Positions 27,214 to 34,530 of a stretch of DNA of 55,303 nt are shown here, piece by piece. The notes beneath the pieces were generated by a model that worked only from the letters and a program-made list of their open reading frames with translations, had not been told where the DNA came from and did no database searches. Made by a program: the position numbers and the translations under genes. Source of the stretch: Roseibium sediminis (lineage in GTDB: Bacteria > Pseudomonadota > Alphaproteobacteria > Rhizobiales > Stappiaceae). The stretch lies in assembly GCF_008711325.1 (NCBI RefSeq), contig NZ_VXDB01000025.1:1-55303 (forward strand). Direction: 5' to 3'. Positions within the stretch are counted from its first letter, which is position 1, and every line of letters begins with the position of its first letter.

Positions 27214-27966
27214 ATGAAATATTTTCTCAGCGCCGCACTTTTTGTGCTCTTGCCGTTAATTTCTGAAAGTCGGGCACAGGACGTAAATTTCGCCAATGTC
27301 GCTGCGGAAGTTCGAACGTATACATTGATTAATCAGCTATCAGCAGAGCGCGTTCTGATCGGCGTCGACTATGCGTTGGACAATGTTGGATATGTCGCTC
27401 GGACTGGCAAAAACTCACGTGTCATTCATGAGCACATCAACAAGCTGTCCAGCCGCCTCGAAGGCGTAAGGGCAATCATCATCCTCTCGGAAAAGGGACT
27501 GTTGATCCACGATAGTTTTCGGTATCCCGCGAAAGTGATCGACCTGTCCGATCGCGACTATTTCCGGCAGTCCCGAGAAACCTCGGCGGTCGTAATTGGA
27601 GATGCCGCGATAGGCCGGACTTCAGGCGTTCCATTTATCCCTGTAGCGAAGAAGGTAGGCGATGTAACTGTTGTGGCAATTGTTTCGCCCCATCTATTGA
27701 TCAGCTCGCAGACCCAGTGTGTTAGCTGCGTTTCGGCAATCTTGCGCCCTGACGGTAGCGTATTGGCCTCGTTTCCTCCTGCGGCCCAAATACCGCCCAA
27801 TGTCCTGTCACTACCCGTTCTAAATAAATCAGAAGAAGGAATTGATCGGGCAAACTTCCTGCACTCGGATACGGCGATAGCGTGGAAACAATCTGCGCTG
27901 TATCCGCTAATTGTTCTTAGCGCCAAGGGTCTGGCCAATACCGCACGCGTGGGGTTCTATGATTGA
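27214..27966 (+). CDS. Exported stand-alone Cache-domain-like protein
   Basis: The 250-residue protein has a signal peptide (cleavage near SRAQ, residue 21) and then a domain resembling dCache_1 sensor domains. It shows a long N-terminal helix (about 25-75), a first pocket with IIILSEKGLLIHDS, the hallmark LSDRDYFRQSRE near residue 112, and a second membrane-distal half with a CVSC pair. Normally such domains are followed by a membrane helix and a kinase, cyclase or chemotaxis output; none is present. It is AT-rich prophage cargo, so it may bind ligand in the periplasm for another protein. The family call is moderate. Confidence 0.6.
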   Translation: MKYFLSAALFVLLPLISESRAQDVNFANVAAEVRTYTLINQLSAERVLIGVDYALDNVGYVARTGKNSRVIHEHINKLSSRLEGVRAIIILSEKGLLIHDSFRYPAKVIDLSDRDYFRQSRETSAVVIGDAAIGRTSGVPFIPVAKKVGDVTVVAIVSPHLLISSQTQCVSCVSAILRPDGSVLASFPPAAQIPPNVLSLPVLNKSEEGIDRANFLHSDTAIAWKQSALYPLIVLSAKGLANTARVGFYD

Positions 27967-28290
27967 CATTAGGTAGTCGGCAATTCGATTTCGAGTGCGC
28001 AAGTCTAGGGGATCTAGCCAGTGATCGGATGCGTCACGCGCATTTTCCCACTCGATAGCGGGTGACTGCCCCGTCGAACAAGAAGCTACGGCGGTCAATT
28101 TTCCGACGTGGTCTTCTGTAACCTTTCCATCGATTAAGTCCATGTAGGTTGAATACAGCGCTATTGCCAGAATTGCGCTGGAAATACCAACCACAATGTT
28201 GATGAGAAGGGCTCTCCGGCGATCCGGCATTTGTTTGAAAAAATTAACGGCATTTTCTTTTTCAAACCGATCAAACATTGCGACTTTCAT
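27907..28290 (-). CDS. Small single-pass membrane protein, unknown
   Basis: This protein of about 127 residues has one clear transmembrane helix (about residues 30-52; ALLINIVVGISSAILAIALY by pattern). A charged N-terminal region precedes it and a C-terminal region with two Cys follows. Its 3' end overlaps the end of the convergent Cache-domain gene by 60 bases. The start is uncertain: ATG at 28290 or 28278 are both possible and neither has a strong ribosome site. I do not recognise the family. Confidence 0.5.
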   Translation of the reverse strand: MKVAMFDRFEKENAVNFFKQMPDRRRALLINIVVGISSAILAIALYSTYMDLIDGKVTEDHVGKLTAVASCSTGQSPAIEWENARDASDHWLDPLDLRTRNRIADYLMSIIEPHACGIGQTLGAKNN

Positions 28291-28335
28291 CTCATAATGA
28301 AGGAGTGACAATCCTTCGTTTTGGGAGATTTTCCG

Positions 28336-28941
28336 ATGACCATAGCAATACGCCTAGGGCATAAAGATGACGTAAATGATATTTCGAAAATTCATGTAAG
28401 TTGCTGGAATGAAGTCTATTCATTCATGCCAAAGGAAGTGCACTCAATAAGAAACCTAGAGTACAGAAAGCAACAGTGGACAACTTGGTTTGAAAAGCGG
28501 AACGACGAAGAAGCACTTTTCTCAATAGTGTCTGACGGTACTGTCGTTGGCTTTGCGCTTTGTAAAAGAAACAATGATCCGAGCATTGATGCAGCTGGCG
28601 AATTGCATGCAGCTTATATTCTCCCACCATTTCGCGGGGGCTTAGTCGGCCCGACAGTCATGTCCTTAATGTCTGATTTCCTGCATTCAAAAGGGATGTG
28701 GCCGAGCTGCCTTTGGGCCTTCAAACAAAACAAACACCGGCGCTTCTATACAGCGACAGGCTGGCGACCGTTGGTCTATCGTGATCGACTGATTGCTGGC
28801 GTTGGAATACCAGAGATAGGATATATTAGTCCCGACTACGATACGCTTAGTCTCCGTCTTGAGCGGATGCGCGCTTCAATCGCGCAGAAGCAAAGCCAAC
28901 CACGTTTTCAGATGACTTGCGGTCAAGCAGCTTCTCATTGA
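28336..28941 (+). CDS. GNAT family acetyltransferase (prophage cargo)
   Basis: The 201-residue protein matches the GNAT fold. Its N-terminal segment IRLGHKDDVNDISKIHVSCWNEVYSFMP is typical of acetyltransferase domains. A central strand LHAAYILPPFRGGLVGPTVM carries the acetyl-CoA loop in degenerate form (RGGLVG), and WAFKQNKHRRFYTATGWRPL is the usual final motif. The substrate is unknown. The ATG follows GGGAG. The gene is AT-rich compared with the phage core, and its 3' end runs 95 bases antisense into the repressor gene. Confidence 0.8.
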   Translation: MTIAIRLGHKDDVNDISKIHVSCWNEVYSFMPKEVHSIRNLEYRKQQWTTWFEKRNDEEALFSIVSDGTVVGFALCKRNNDPSIDAAGELHAAYILPPFRGGLVGPTVMSLMSDFLHSKGMWPSCLWAFKQNKHRRFYTATGWRPLVYRDRLIAGVGIPEIGYISPDYDTLSLRLERMRASIAQKQSQPRFQMTCGQAASH

Positions 28942-29356
28942 ACAAGTGATCGAATGCCTCAACAAATGTCTCGGCGAATTGACTAGGATCGACGCGCCGA
29001 GACAGCCGCTCAGCCGCCGCATATGCGATATTATAATTTAGCTTTCGCACATCCCCGAGGCTCAAATCGCCGACGGATGTTTCGTCTCCGACCAACATCT
29101 TGCCGCTCCCAGTTATCAGCCAATTAAGGTTTACCTGAAATTCGTCGGCATAGGCGGCCAATACGGCGCAAGATGGCTCCATCTCGCCCCGCTCGTATCG
29201 AGCAATGGTGCTTAGATTTACACCAAGCTTTACCGCAAATTCATCTCGCGGTGGATCTCCAAATCTCTTTCGAATTTCCCGAAGCCTTTGCCCTATTGGG
29301 GTGTCAGCTTTTCGCTCAGGTCTAGCCAATAACTCACCTAATAGGCGATTTCGCAC
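28847..29356 (-). CDS. XRE-family prophage repressor
   Basis: This 169-residue regulator has a helix-turn-helix of the Cro/C1 type (about residues 22-82; GQRLREIRKRFGDPPRDEFAVKLGVNLSTIARYERGEMEPS by pattern, then NLNWLITGSG). A C-terminal helical part is likely for oligomerisation. Its divergent orientation to the early operon and position at the left of a Mu-like genome fit the lysogeny repressor. It is a C1/XRE type rather than a true Mu c homolog. The start is a GTG; palindromes GCGATTTCGC and GCGATATCGC lie around it. Confidence 0.85.
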   Translation of the reverse strand: MRNRLLGELLARPERKADTPIGQRLREIRKRFGDPPRDEFAVKLGVNLSTIARYERGEMEPSCAVLAAYADEFQVNLNWLITGSGKMLVGDETSVGDLSLGDVRKLNYNIAYAAAERLSRRVDPSQFAETFVEAFDHLFNEKLLDRKSSENVVGFASARLKRASAQDGD

Positions 29357-29422
29357 TTTACTAAAGGGCGATATCGCGCTATACCCATGTTGTCACGGCG
29401 ATTAACCAACGCGGAAAATCGC
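29345..29422. promoter_or_regulatory. Putative lysis-lysogeny operator with GCGAT half-sites
   Basis: GCGATTTCGC at 29345-29354 and the perfect palindrome GCGATATCGC at 29368-29377 are 23 bases apart. Further half-sites GGCGAT at 29397-29402 and ATCGC at 29418-29422 follow. The first site covers the repressor start codon. The region separates the repressor from the Ner-like gene, where Mu has its early and repressor promoters. Confidence 0.55.
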
Positions 29423-29436
29423 ATATTGAGGCCAAA

Positions 29437-29466
29437 GGAAACGGCTTGCTGCAACAAGCCGTTTCC
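29437..29466 (+). other. Perfect 12-bp stem-loop in the early leader
   Basis: GGAAACGGCTTG and CAAGCCGTTTCC form a perfect twelve-pair stem with loop CTGCAA, ending 18 bases before the chosen ner ATG. There is no U run after it. It could be an attenuator, an mRNA-stabilising 5' hairpin or a protein-binding site. Confidence 0.55.
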
Positions 29467-29483
29467 CAATGAACGAGGCACCA

Positions 29484-29804
29484 ATGGCAAAGCCCAAAAA
29501 CCCGCCGCGAAGCTGGGATTATGAAGCCATCAAGGCCGAACTCCACCGGCAAGGCATGACCTTCGCAAAGCTCGCCGAACTGGCTGGTATCTCTCCGAAA
29601 TACATGGCCAAGGTCAAGCGAAACACCACTCGCAAAGCCGAGAAAGCCATTGCTGACTTTTTCGAAACGCCTGCCGAAGAAATCTGGCCAGACCGGTATC
29701 CGATCCGGCCCTCGCTGATCCTTTCTAACAAATACGACCCGATGGGCGCTAGAGCGAAATCGCCGCCGTCCTCCGGCCAGTCCTCCGATCAGGAAGCTGC
29801 GTGA
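29484..29804 (+). CDS. Ner/Nlp-like DNA-binding regulator
   Basis: This 106-residue protein carries an N-terminal Ner-type helix-turn-helix: WDYEAIKAELHRQGMTFAKLAELAGIS, then RKAEKAIADFFETPAEEIWPDRY. In Mu, Ner represses both repressor and early transcription after induction. It is the first gene of the early operon and divergent from the repressor, as in Mu. The C-terminal tail from about residue 70 is unstructured and phage-specific. The start at MAKPKN is chosen because GAGGCACC precedes it; an ATG five codons upstream lies too close to the hairpin. Confidence 0.88.
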   Translation: MAKPKNPPRSWDYEAIKAELHRQGMTFAKLAELAGISPKYMAKVKRNTTRKAEKAIADFFETPAEEIWPDRYPIRPSLILSNKYDPMGARAKSPPSSGQSSDQEAA

Positions 29805-29895
29805 TCTCCTCCAGCGCTGTTTTCTGATCAGCCTGTGGCGCGGGGGAAGGCCTGCTCTCGCCTCGTATCCTCCCTGCGGGAAGCACAAGAGCAAC

Positions 29896-29994
29896 TTGAT
29901 TGCCCCGGCGGTCAGGTGCCGTTCCCCTGCGCCACACCCTGAGAATGCCGCCTGCGGTTTCTGCGGGCAACGTCTAATCGAACCCGAGGTTTAG
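29896..29994 (+). CDS. Possible tiny Cys-rich protein
   Basis: A 32-codon frame starting at TTG has the pattern CRSPAPHPENAACGFCGQRL, that is C-x(4)-H-x(5)-C-x2-C. This could bind one zinc ion. Its stop lies two bases before the next ATG, as in coupled phage genes. The frame remains open further upstream without an ATG. The rare start and the short length keep confidence low. If it is not real, 29805-29996 is simply a leader without a gene. Confidence 0.3.
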   Translation: MIAPAVRCRSPAPHPENAACGFCGQRLIEPEV

Positions 29995-29996
29995 AC

Positions 29997-30143
29997 ATGA
30001 TCGACGGCAATCCCTTTTCCTCTCAAGAGCCATCCAAGCCCACTTGTTTTGCCATTCCAGGCCTCGGCCTGGTTGTCCTTGTTGTGACGGCCATGGCGGT
30101 CGGCATCGGCCTCGGTGAGCTTTCCCGGCTGATTATTGGCTGA
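29997..30143 (+). CDS. Small single-pass membrane protein
   Basis: This 48-residue protein has one long hydrophobic helix (about residues 18-40; PGLGLVVLVVTAMAVGIGLG). Its ribosome site GAGGT lies seven bases before the ATG. It sits in the early operon between ner and the next unknown gene. The leader ending TTTAGACATGA is nearly repeated before the following gene at 30167. The function is unknown. Confidence 0.65.
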   Translation: MIDGNPFSSQEPSKPTCFAIPGLGLVVLVVTAMAVGIGLGELSRLIIG

Positions 30144-30166
30144 CCAATTTCAATAGGATTTTAGAC

Positions 30167-30607
30167 ATGAGTAACGAGCAGATTGAACCTATCAATCCTT
30201 ACGATGATCTCTGGGGGCAAACGCTATGCCAACCCATCACACCGGAGACTTACGAGCTGCTCACAACGAGTGGTCTTTTCGACGCGCCCGTTAATCGCCT
30301 CAATCCTTCGGTGAACGGGTTAAAAGTTCTTCTGGCCTTGGCTCATTGGTCCGCGAGAACTGAAACGCCGGCACCGAGACATACCGAACTGGAGTTCATC
30401 TACAACTCCGGCTTCAACGAGGCGCTGTTCGCGGTTTGCTGCGCCCTGACCGGCAAGAACGCGGATGAACTCTCAGACTACTTTGTTGATGATCATCACT
30501 TGAAAATGTTGAAGCTTTTTGGCGGCGGCCAGTGCGTCGTCAATGAATTGCTCCGTGAACTTGGCATCAAGGTTCACCCGGAAGCAGAAGACCGGAGGTC
30601 GGCATGA
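30167..30607 (+). CDS. Early phage protein, unknown
   Basis: The 146-residue soluble protein begins MSNEQIEPINPYDDLWG. It has no motif I recognise and no membrane segment. It ends in an ATGA overlap with the following zinc-finger gene, showing that both belong to one early transcript. Similar unknowns fill this position in many transposable phages. Confidence 0.7.
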   Translation: MSNEQIEPINPYDDLWGQTLCQPITPETYELLTTSGLFDAPVNRLNPSVNGLKVLLALAHWSARTETPAPRHTELEFIYNSGFNEALFAVCCALTGKNADELSDYFVDDHHLKMLKLFGGGQCVVNELLRELGIKVHPEAEDRRSA

Positions 30608-30780
30608 ACGGCCTTTCAGAGTTCGACGATCTCACCGACTTCGAAACCGAAGCTGAATGCCCGAACTGTCACGGCACCGGCTTTGTCCATGACTGCTTAG
30701 AGGAATTTGCCTGCATCGACCCAGAAAGCGGCTGTGAGCTTTGCAAACACCGCTGCGATTGGTGCGACGGCAAGGGATAA
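30604..30780 (+). CDS. Small DnaJ-type zinc-finger protein
   Basis: This 58-residue protein contains CPNCHGTGFVHDC and CELCKHRCDWCDGKG. These are CxxCxGxG-like repeats as in the cysteine-rich region of DnaJ, so one or two zinc ions are expected. Acidic residues dominate the N-terminus (EFDDLTDFETEAE). The start overlaps the upstream stop by four bases. It may act as a chaperone-like or nucleic-acid-binding adaptor in early phage functions; that is an inference. Confidence 0.75.
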   Translation: MNGLSEFDDLTDFETEAECPNCHGTGFVHDCLEEFACIDPESGCELCKHRCDWCDGKG

Positions 30781-30793
30781 GCGGGAACACCTC

Positions 30794-31177
30794 ATGACCT
30801 TCAATCCACATAATGAACAAGAACGGTTGATGATGATGACGGCCTGCGCCCGCAAGTCGGTCCAGATGCAGTTTTCGCATTTGCCGATGGAGTTCATTGT
30901 CACCCCGCCCCATCGAATGTTCGACGCCTATCTGGCCCGGCATATCGTCATTGCCATTTTGAACATGCGGTTCCAGATCCCGCGCAAGCGCATCGGCCTC
31001 CTGTTCGGATTTCAAAAGAAAGTCGTGGCCCGCGCCTGCCTGGGCGTGAAACGGCGGCGAGATGTTCCGGTTTTCGATGCCGTGTACGTCGCCCTGGCTG
31101 ATCGGGCTGCCCGGTTCTTTGAACAGGAGCTAGGCAGCGTCATTGATGACACCCAATTTCATGAGGAGCGCGCGTAA
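30794..31177 (+). CDS. DnaA domain IV-like helix-turn-helix protein
   Basis: In this 127-residue protein residues about 40-95 have the helix pattern of the DnaA DNA-binding domain: ARHIVIAILNMRFQIPRKRIGLLFGFQKKVVARACLGVKRR, comparable to the ...LSLPEIGRLFG.(R)DHTTVLHA... region of DnaA. It lacks the AAA+ part. It might bind DnaA-box-like sites or help recruit host replication to the transposing phage. The match is by eye and moderate. The start MTFNPHNEQ follows GGGAACACC. Confidence 0.55.
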   Translation: MTFNPHNEQERLMMMTACARKSVQMQFSHLPMEFIVTPPHRMFDAYLARHIVIAILNMRFQIPRKRIGLLFGFQKKVVARACLGVKRRRDVPVFDAVYVALADRAARFFEQELGSVIDDTQFHEERA

Positions 31178-31990
31178 ATGGCTGACCTCAAGACAATTTC
31201 CCTTTCAAGCATTCTGCTCGGTGACCGCCTTCGTGATATTGACGAAGGTCACGCAGAAGCAATCGCGGCCTCCATCTCCGCCCAAGGCTTGATCAACCGG
31301 ATTACGGTTCGGTCAACGCCTGCAGCCAAAGGCGGCTCTTACACAATAGTCGCCGGTGCCCACCGGTATAGGGCTTTCCAGATCCTCGAACTTTCCGAGA
31401 TCGATTGTGTGGTGGTCAAGGCTGGCGCGGAAGAGGCTCAGCTGATTGAAATTGCAGAGAACCTCTACCGCAATGAGCTGTCCGTTATCGACCGCGCCCT
31501 TTTTGTCGAAACATACCGCGAGCTTTGGGAAAAGAAGCACGGCGAGATCAAGCGCGGCGGTGACACAGGTTCAAATTGCCAAGTTGGCAATTTGGTATTC
31601 GCCGGAGAGCGTGAGCTAACAGAACATGTAAAAGACCGTTTGGGATGGTCTGAACGCAAGATCCGCCGCCTACACCAAATCGCGCACAATCTGCACCCGC
31701 ATGTGCGGGCAGCGCTCCGCAACACCCCGATTGCCGACAATCAGGCCCAGCTGCTCAAGCTCGCCAAAATGGAACCGAGCCAACAGCAGCGGGTTTCCAA
31801 AGCGATCGCAAAAGGAGTGGAATTTTCCGAAGCCGTCTCCCTCGCCAGCAACAAGCCGAAGATTGAGCCTGACAAGGATCTGATTTCCTTTACCGCGCTC
31901 AAGAACGCTTGGGACAAGGCAACGCCGGTGGCGCGGGCACAATTCCTGAATGAGGTTGCCGCTAGCACCTCCGAACAGGAGGCCGCGTGA
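31178..31990 (+). CDS. ParB/Srx-domain protein
   Basis: The 270-residue protein has an N-terminal ParB nuclease/CTPase-like domain (about residues 5-95), including SISAQGLINRITVR and the CTP/P-loop-like GAHRYRAFQ and ENLYRNELSVIDRA. A KorB-like helix-turn-helix follows (about 150-200; GWSERKIRRLHQIAHNL by pattern). ParB proteins are common in the early region of alphaproteobacterial Mu-like phages, upstream of the transposase. No ParA is nearby, so plasmid-like partitioning is unlikely; DNA-site binding or regulation is more plausible. A strong GAGGAGCG ribosome site is present. Confidence 0.9.
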   Translation: MADLKTISLSSILLGDRLRDIDEGHAEAIAASISAQGLINRITVRSTPAAKGGSYTIVAGAHRYRAFQILELSEIDCVVVKAGAEEAQLIEIAENLYRNELSVIDRALFVETYRELWEKKHGEIKRGGDTGSNCQVGNLVFAGERELTEHVKDRLGWSERKIRRLHQIAHNLHPHVRAALRNTPIADNQAQLLKLAKMEPSQQQRVSKAIAKGVEFSEAVSLASNKPKIEPDKDLISFTALKNAWDKATPVARAQFLNEVAASTSEQEAA

Positions 31991-32451
31991 TGCCCCGTCA
32001 AACCCCTGATCAGTTCGACCTCTTTGAAGAAGCTGTCTTTCCGGTCCGCATGCCGGTGACTACCATCGACATTGACCGGTTCCGATCCCGCATCAAGCGG
32101 GCAATGGCTCGGGCCATTCGCGAATGCAATCTGGATCGGGCGACTATTGCCGCCCGCATGGCGAAGTATCTTGGACAGGAAAGCCTCTCCAAATCCACGC
32201 TCGATGCCTACACGGCGGAAAGCAAGTCCAGCCACGACATTTCACTTGTCCGGTTTCGCGCCTTTGTGCGGGCCACGGACGCTGCGTGGCTTTGGGACGA
32301 GATTGTCTGCGAGGACGGCCTGACCCTTTTGCAAGGGGATGAAGCGCGCCTCGCCGAGATCGCCCGCCTGCAACAGGACCAAAAGGCAATCGGCCAGAAG
32401 CTCAAATCCCTTCGCTCCACTCCGGTGGATATCAAAAGGGGGCGGGCATGA
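31990..32451 (+). CDS. Early phage protein, possible HTH, unknown
   Basis: This 153-residue basic protein has a predicted helical region DIDRFRSRIKRAMARAIRECNLDRATIAARMAKYLG, then SLSKSTLDAYTAES, a pattern compatible with helix-turn-helix DNA binding. A C-terminal helix (EIARLQQDQKAIGQKLKSL) follows. Such genes directly precede the transposase in related phages. The ATG lies one codon after a GTG and overlaps the ParB stop. The role is unknown. Confidence 0.7.
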   Translation: MPRQTPDQFDLFEEAVFPVRMPVTTIDIDRFRSRIKRAMARAIRECNLDRATIAARMAKYLGQESLSKSTLDAYTAESKSSHDISLVRFRAFVRATDAAWLWDEIVCEDGLTLLQGDEARLAEIARLQQDQKAIGQKLKSLRSTPVDIKRGRA

Positions 32452-34466
32452 AAGAGTGGTTTTCCTTCGCGGAACTGGCAGAGGCCAGATTGCCTGACAT
32501 GCCTCACAGCGTTCGAGGGCTTTTGAAAAGAGCCAAGAAGGACGGCTGGACGGAGAAGTCCCGCCTTGTTCCCGGCAGCACCAAATCCGTACAGGAGTTC
32601 CATGTCTCCCTATTGCCGGGACCGGCGCAACTTCGTCTCGCGCTTCTCATGGAGCCTGCGGCGAATGACGAAGAAGATCCGCAGGCAGACGCCCGCCGGA
32701 AACTCTGGGACCGGTTTCACGGTCTTTCAGAGGCACAAAAACGGGTCTGCGAAGAGCGTTTAAAGACCCTCCAAGCGGTGACAAAATTCGAAGTGGCGGG
32801 CCTCAAGTCCGCTGACGCGATCAAACGCGCGGCAAAGACAGCCGGGGTCAGCACGGCCACCGTTTACAATTGGCGCTCTCAGGTCCTTCACCATGAGCGC
32901 GAGGACTGGCTTGCGGCCCTTGCGCCATCGACAGCCAAGGCAATCGAGTTTGCCGAGTGTCATCCCGATCTGTGGGAGATGCTGAAATCCGACTATTTGC
33001 GACCGGGGAAGCCGGGATTTTCTGCCTGCTATCGCCGGGTCGAAAAGTTCGCAAAGGCAAACGAGTTTGTGCCGTTCCCGTCCGAGCGGTCCTTGCGCCG
33101 CCGCCTCAATCACGAGGTACCCAAATCGGTCCAGACAATGGCGCGCGAGAGCAAGGACAAGGCAAAGACCCTTTACCCTGCGCAGCGCCGGACGCGCTCA
33201 CATATTCACGCCATGCAGATGGTCAACATGGACGGGCACACATTCGACGTGTTTGTCCTGTTCCCCGGTCGCAAGAAGCCCTCGCGTCCCTGCCTTGTAG
33301 CCATTCAGGACCTGTTTTCCGGCAAGATCATCGGCTGGCGCCTGTCCGAAACGGAAAACAAGGAAACGGTCCGCCTGGTTATTGGTGACGTGGTTGAGAC
33401 CTACGGCATCTTTGAAGACATCTATCTCGATAACGGACGCGGTTTTGCCTCCAAGTGGATCTCGGGCGGCGCAAAGAGCCGGTTCCGGTTCAAGGTGAAG
33501 GACGAAGACCCGGACGGCCTGCTGACTACGCTTGGGGCGAAGGTCCATTTCACGACGCCATATTCGGGTCAGTCCAAGCCGATCGAACGGGCGTTTCTGG
33601 ATCTGACCGACACGATCTCCCGCCATCCCCTTTGCGCCGGGGCCTATACGGGTCGCAGCCCGCAGCACAAGCCCGACGACTACATGAGCCGGGCAATCCC
33701 CTTTGAAAAGTTCAAGGCTTTTATTGCTGCCCGCATTCGCGATCACAACGCGCAAGACGGCAGAACGGCAGCAAACTGCAAGGGGCGATCTTTTGACGAA
33801 ACGTTTCGTGCCTCCATGGAAGATCAGGCCACAATCGTCCGTGTTGCCTCCCCTTCACAACGGGCGCTTTGGCTTCTTGCCTCCGAAGCGATCAAGACAC
33901 GGCCCGGCAACGGGCGGATCGAGTTCCAGGGCAACCGCTACTGGTCGGAAGAACTCACACAATATGCCAGCAAGGACGTTGTCATTCGTTTTGATCCGGA
34001 CAACTTCCATCAGCCGGTCAAGGTTTATGACCTCAACAACCGGTTCATCTGCGATGCGGACTGCGTTCACGATGCAGGGTTCAACGATCAGGATGCAGCA
34101 AGGGATCACAGCCGCGCCCGCCGCGCCTTTCTCAAGCACCAGAAGGAACTCAAGGACCTTCATGTGCAGCTGTCCGCGCAAGAACTGGCAACGCTCTATG
34201 AAAGCGTCGACGAACCGGTCGCCGAGCCAGAGCCGATCCATCCGGCAGTAACCCGGCTTATCCCGAACGCCCTTGCCGACCGCAAGGAGCAGAAGCTTCG
34301 GGAGAGCGAAGAAGCCGAAAACCAGTCAACCGAATTCGAGGACAAGTTTTCCCGCGCCATGTCGTTGGTCGGGTTCGGCAATGTCCTCGATTTTCCGGAG
34401 CAAAGCTCCGACCAAACTGAGCCGAAAAGTAGTGAGTACGGTTCCGAAAAAAGAAGGCGGGGCTGA
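32448..34466 (+). CDS. Mu-type transposase A (DDE recombinase)
   Basis: This 672-residue MuA homolog cuts the phage ends and joins them to target DNA. An N-terminal winged-helix DNA-binding domain (FSFAELAEARLPDMPHSVRGLLKRAKKDGW by pattern) is followed by a second HTH region (about 115-145). The RNase H-like core has catalytic residues D262 (NMDGHTFD), D328 (YLDNGRGFA) and E380 (KPIERAF). The Mu-type C-terminal beta-barrel lies about 460-560. The length and spacing match MuA (663 residues). It overlaps the upstream gene by four bases and has a stem-loop at its 3' end. Confidence 0.97.
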   Translation: MKEWFSFAELAEARLPDMPHSVRGLLKRAKKDGWTEKSRLVPGSTKSVQEFHVSLLPGPAQLRLALLMEPAANDEEDPQADARRKLWDRFHGLSEAQKRVCEERLKTLQAVTKFEVAGLKSADAIKRAAKTAGVSTATVYNWRSQVLHHEREDWLAALAPSTAKAIEFAECHPDLWEMLKSDYLRPGKPGFSACYRRVEKFAKANEFVPFPSERSLRRRLNHEVPKSVQTMARESKDKAKTLYPAQRRTRSHIHAMQMVNMDGHTFDVFVLFPGRKKPSRPCLVAIQDLFSGKIIGWRLSETENKETVRLVIGDVVETYGIFEDIYLDNGRGFASKWISGGAKSRFRFKVKDEDPDGLLTTLGAKVHFTTPYSGQSKPIERAFLDLTDTISRHPLCAGAYTGRSPQHKPDDYMSRAIPFEKFKAFIAARIRDHNAQDGRTAANCKGRSFDETFRASMEDQATIVRVASPSQRALWLLASEAIKTRPGNGRIEFQGNRYWSEELTQYASKDVVIRFDPDNFHQPVKVYDLNNRFICDADCVHDAGFNDQDAARDHSRARRAFLKHQKELKDLHVQLSAQELATLYESVDEPVAEPEPIHPAVTRLIPNALADRKEQKLRESEEAENQSTEFEDKFSRAMSLVGFGNVLDFPEQSSDQTEPKSSEYGSEKRRRG

Positions 34467-34479
34467 CCAGAGCCCCGCC
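34456..34479 (+). terminator. GC-rich stem-loop over the transposase stop codon
   Basis: GGCGGGGCT and AGCCCCGCC form a nine-pair stem with loop GACCAG, followed by GGAAATG without a U tract. It may reduce MuB expression relative to MuA or stabilise the transposase message. Confidence 0.5.
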
Positions 34480-34530
34480 GGAAATGATCGCATCAGGTGA
34501 GTTGCGGTCAAGAAACCAAAGGAACCATAA

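Noticed and set aside
31178..31990. Plasmid partition system
   Set aside because: Only a ParB-like protein is present, with no ParA or rep gene, and it is embedded in a Mu-like early operon.
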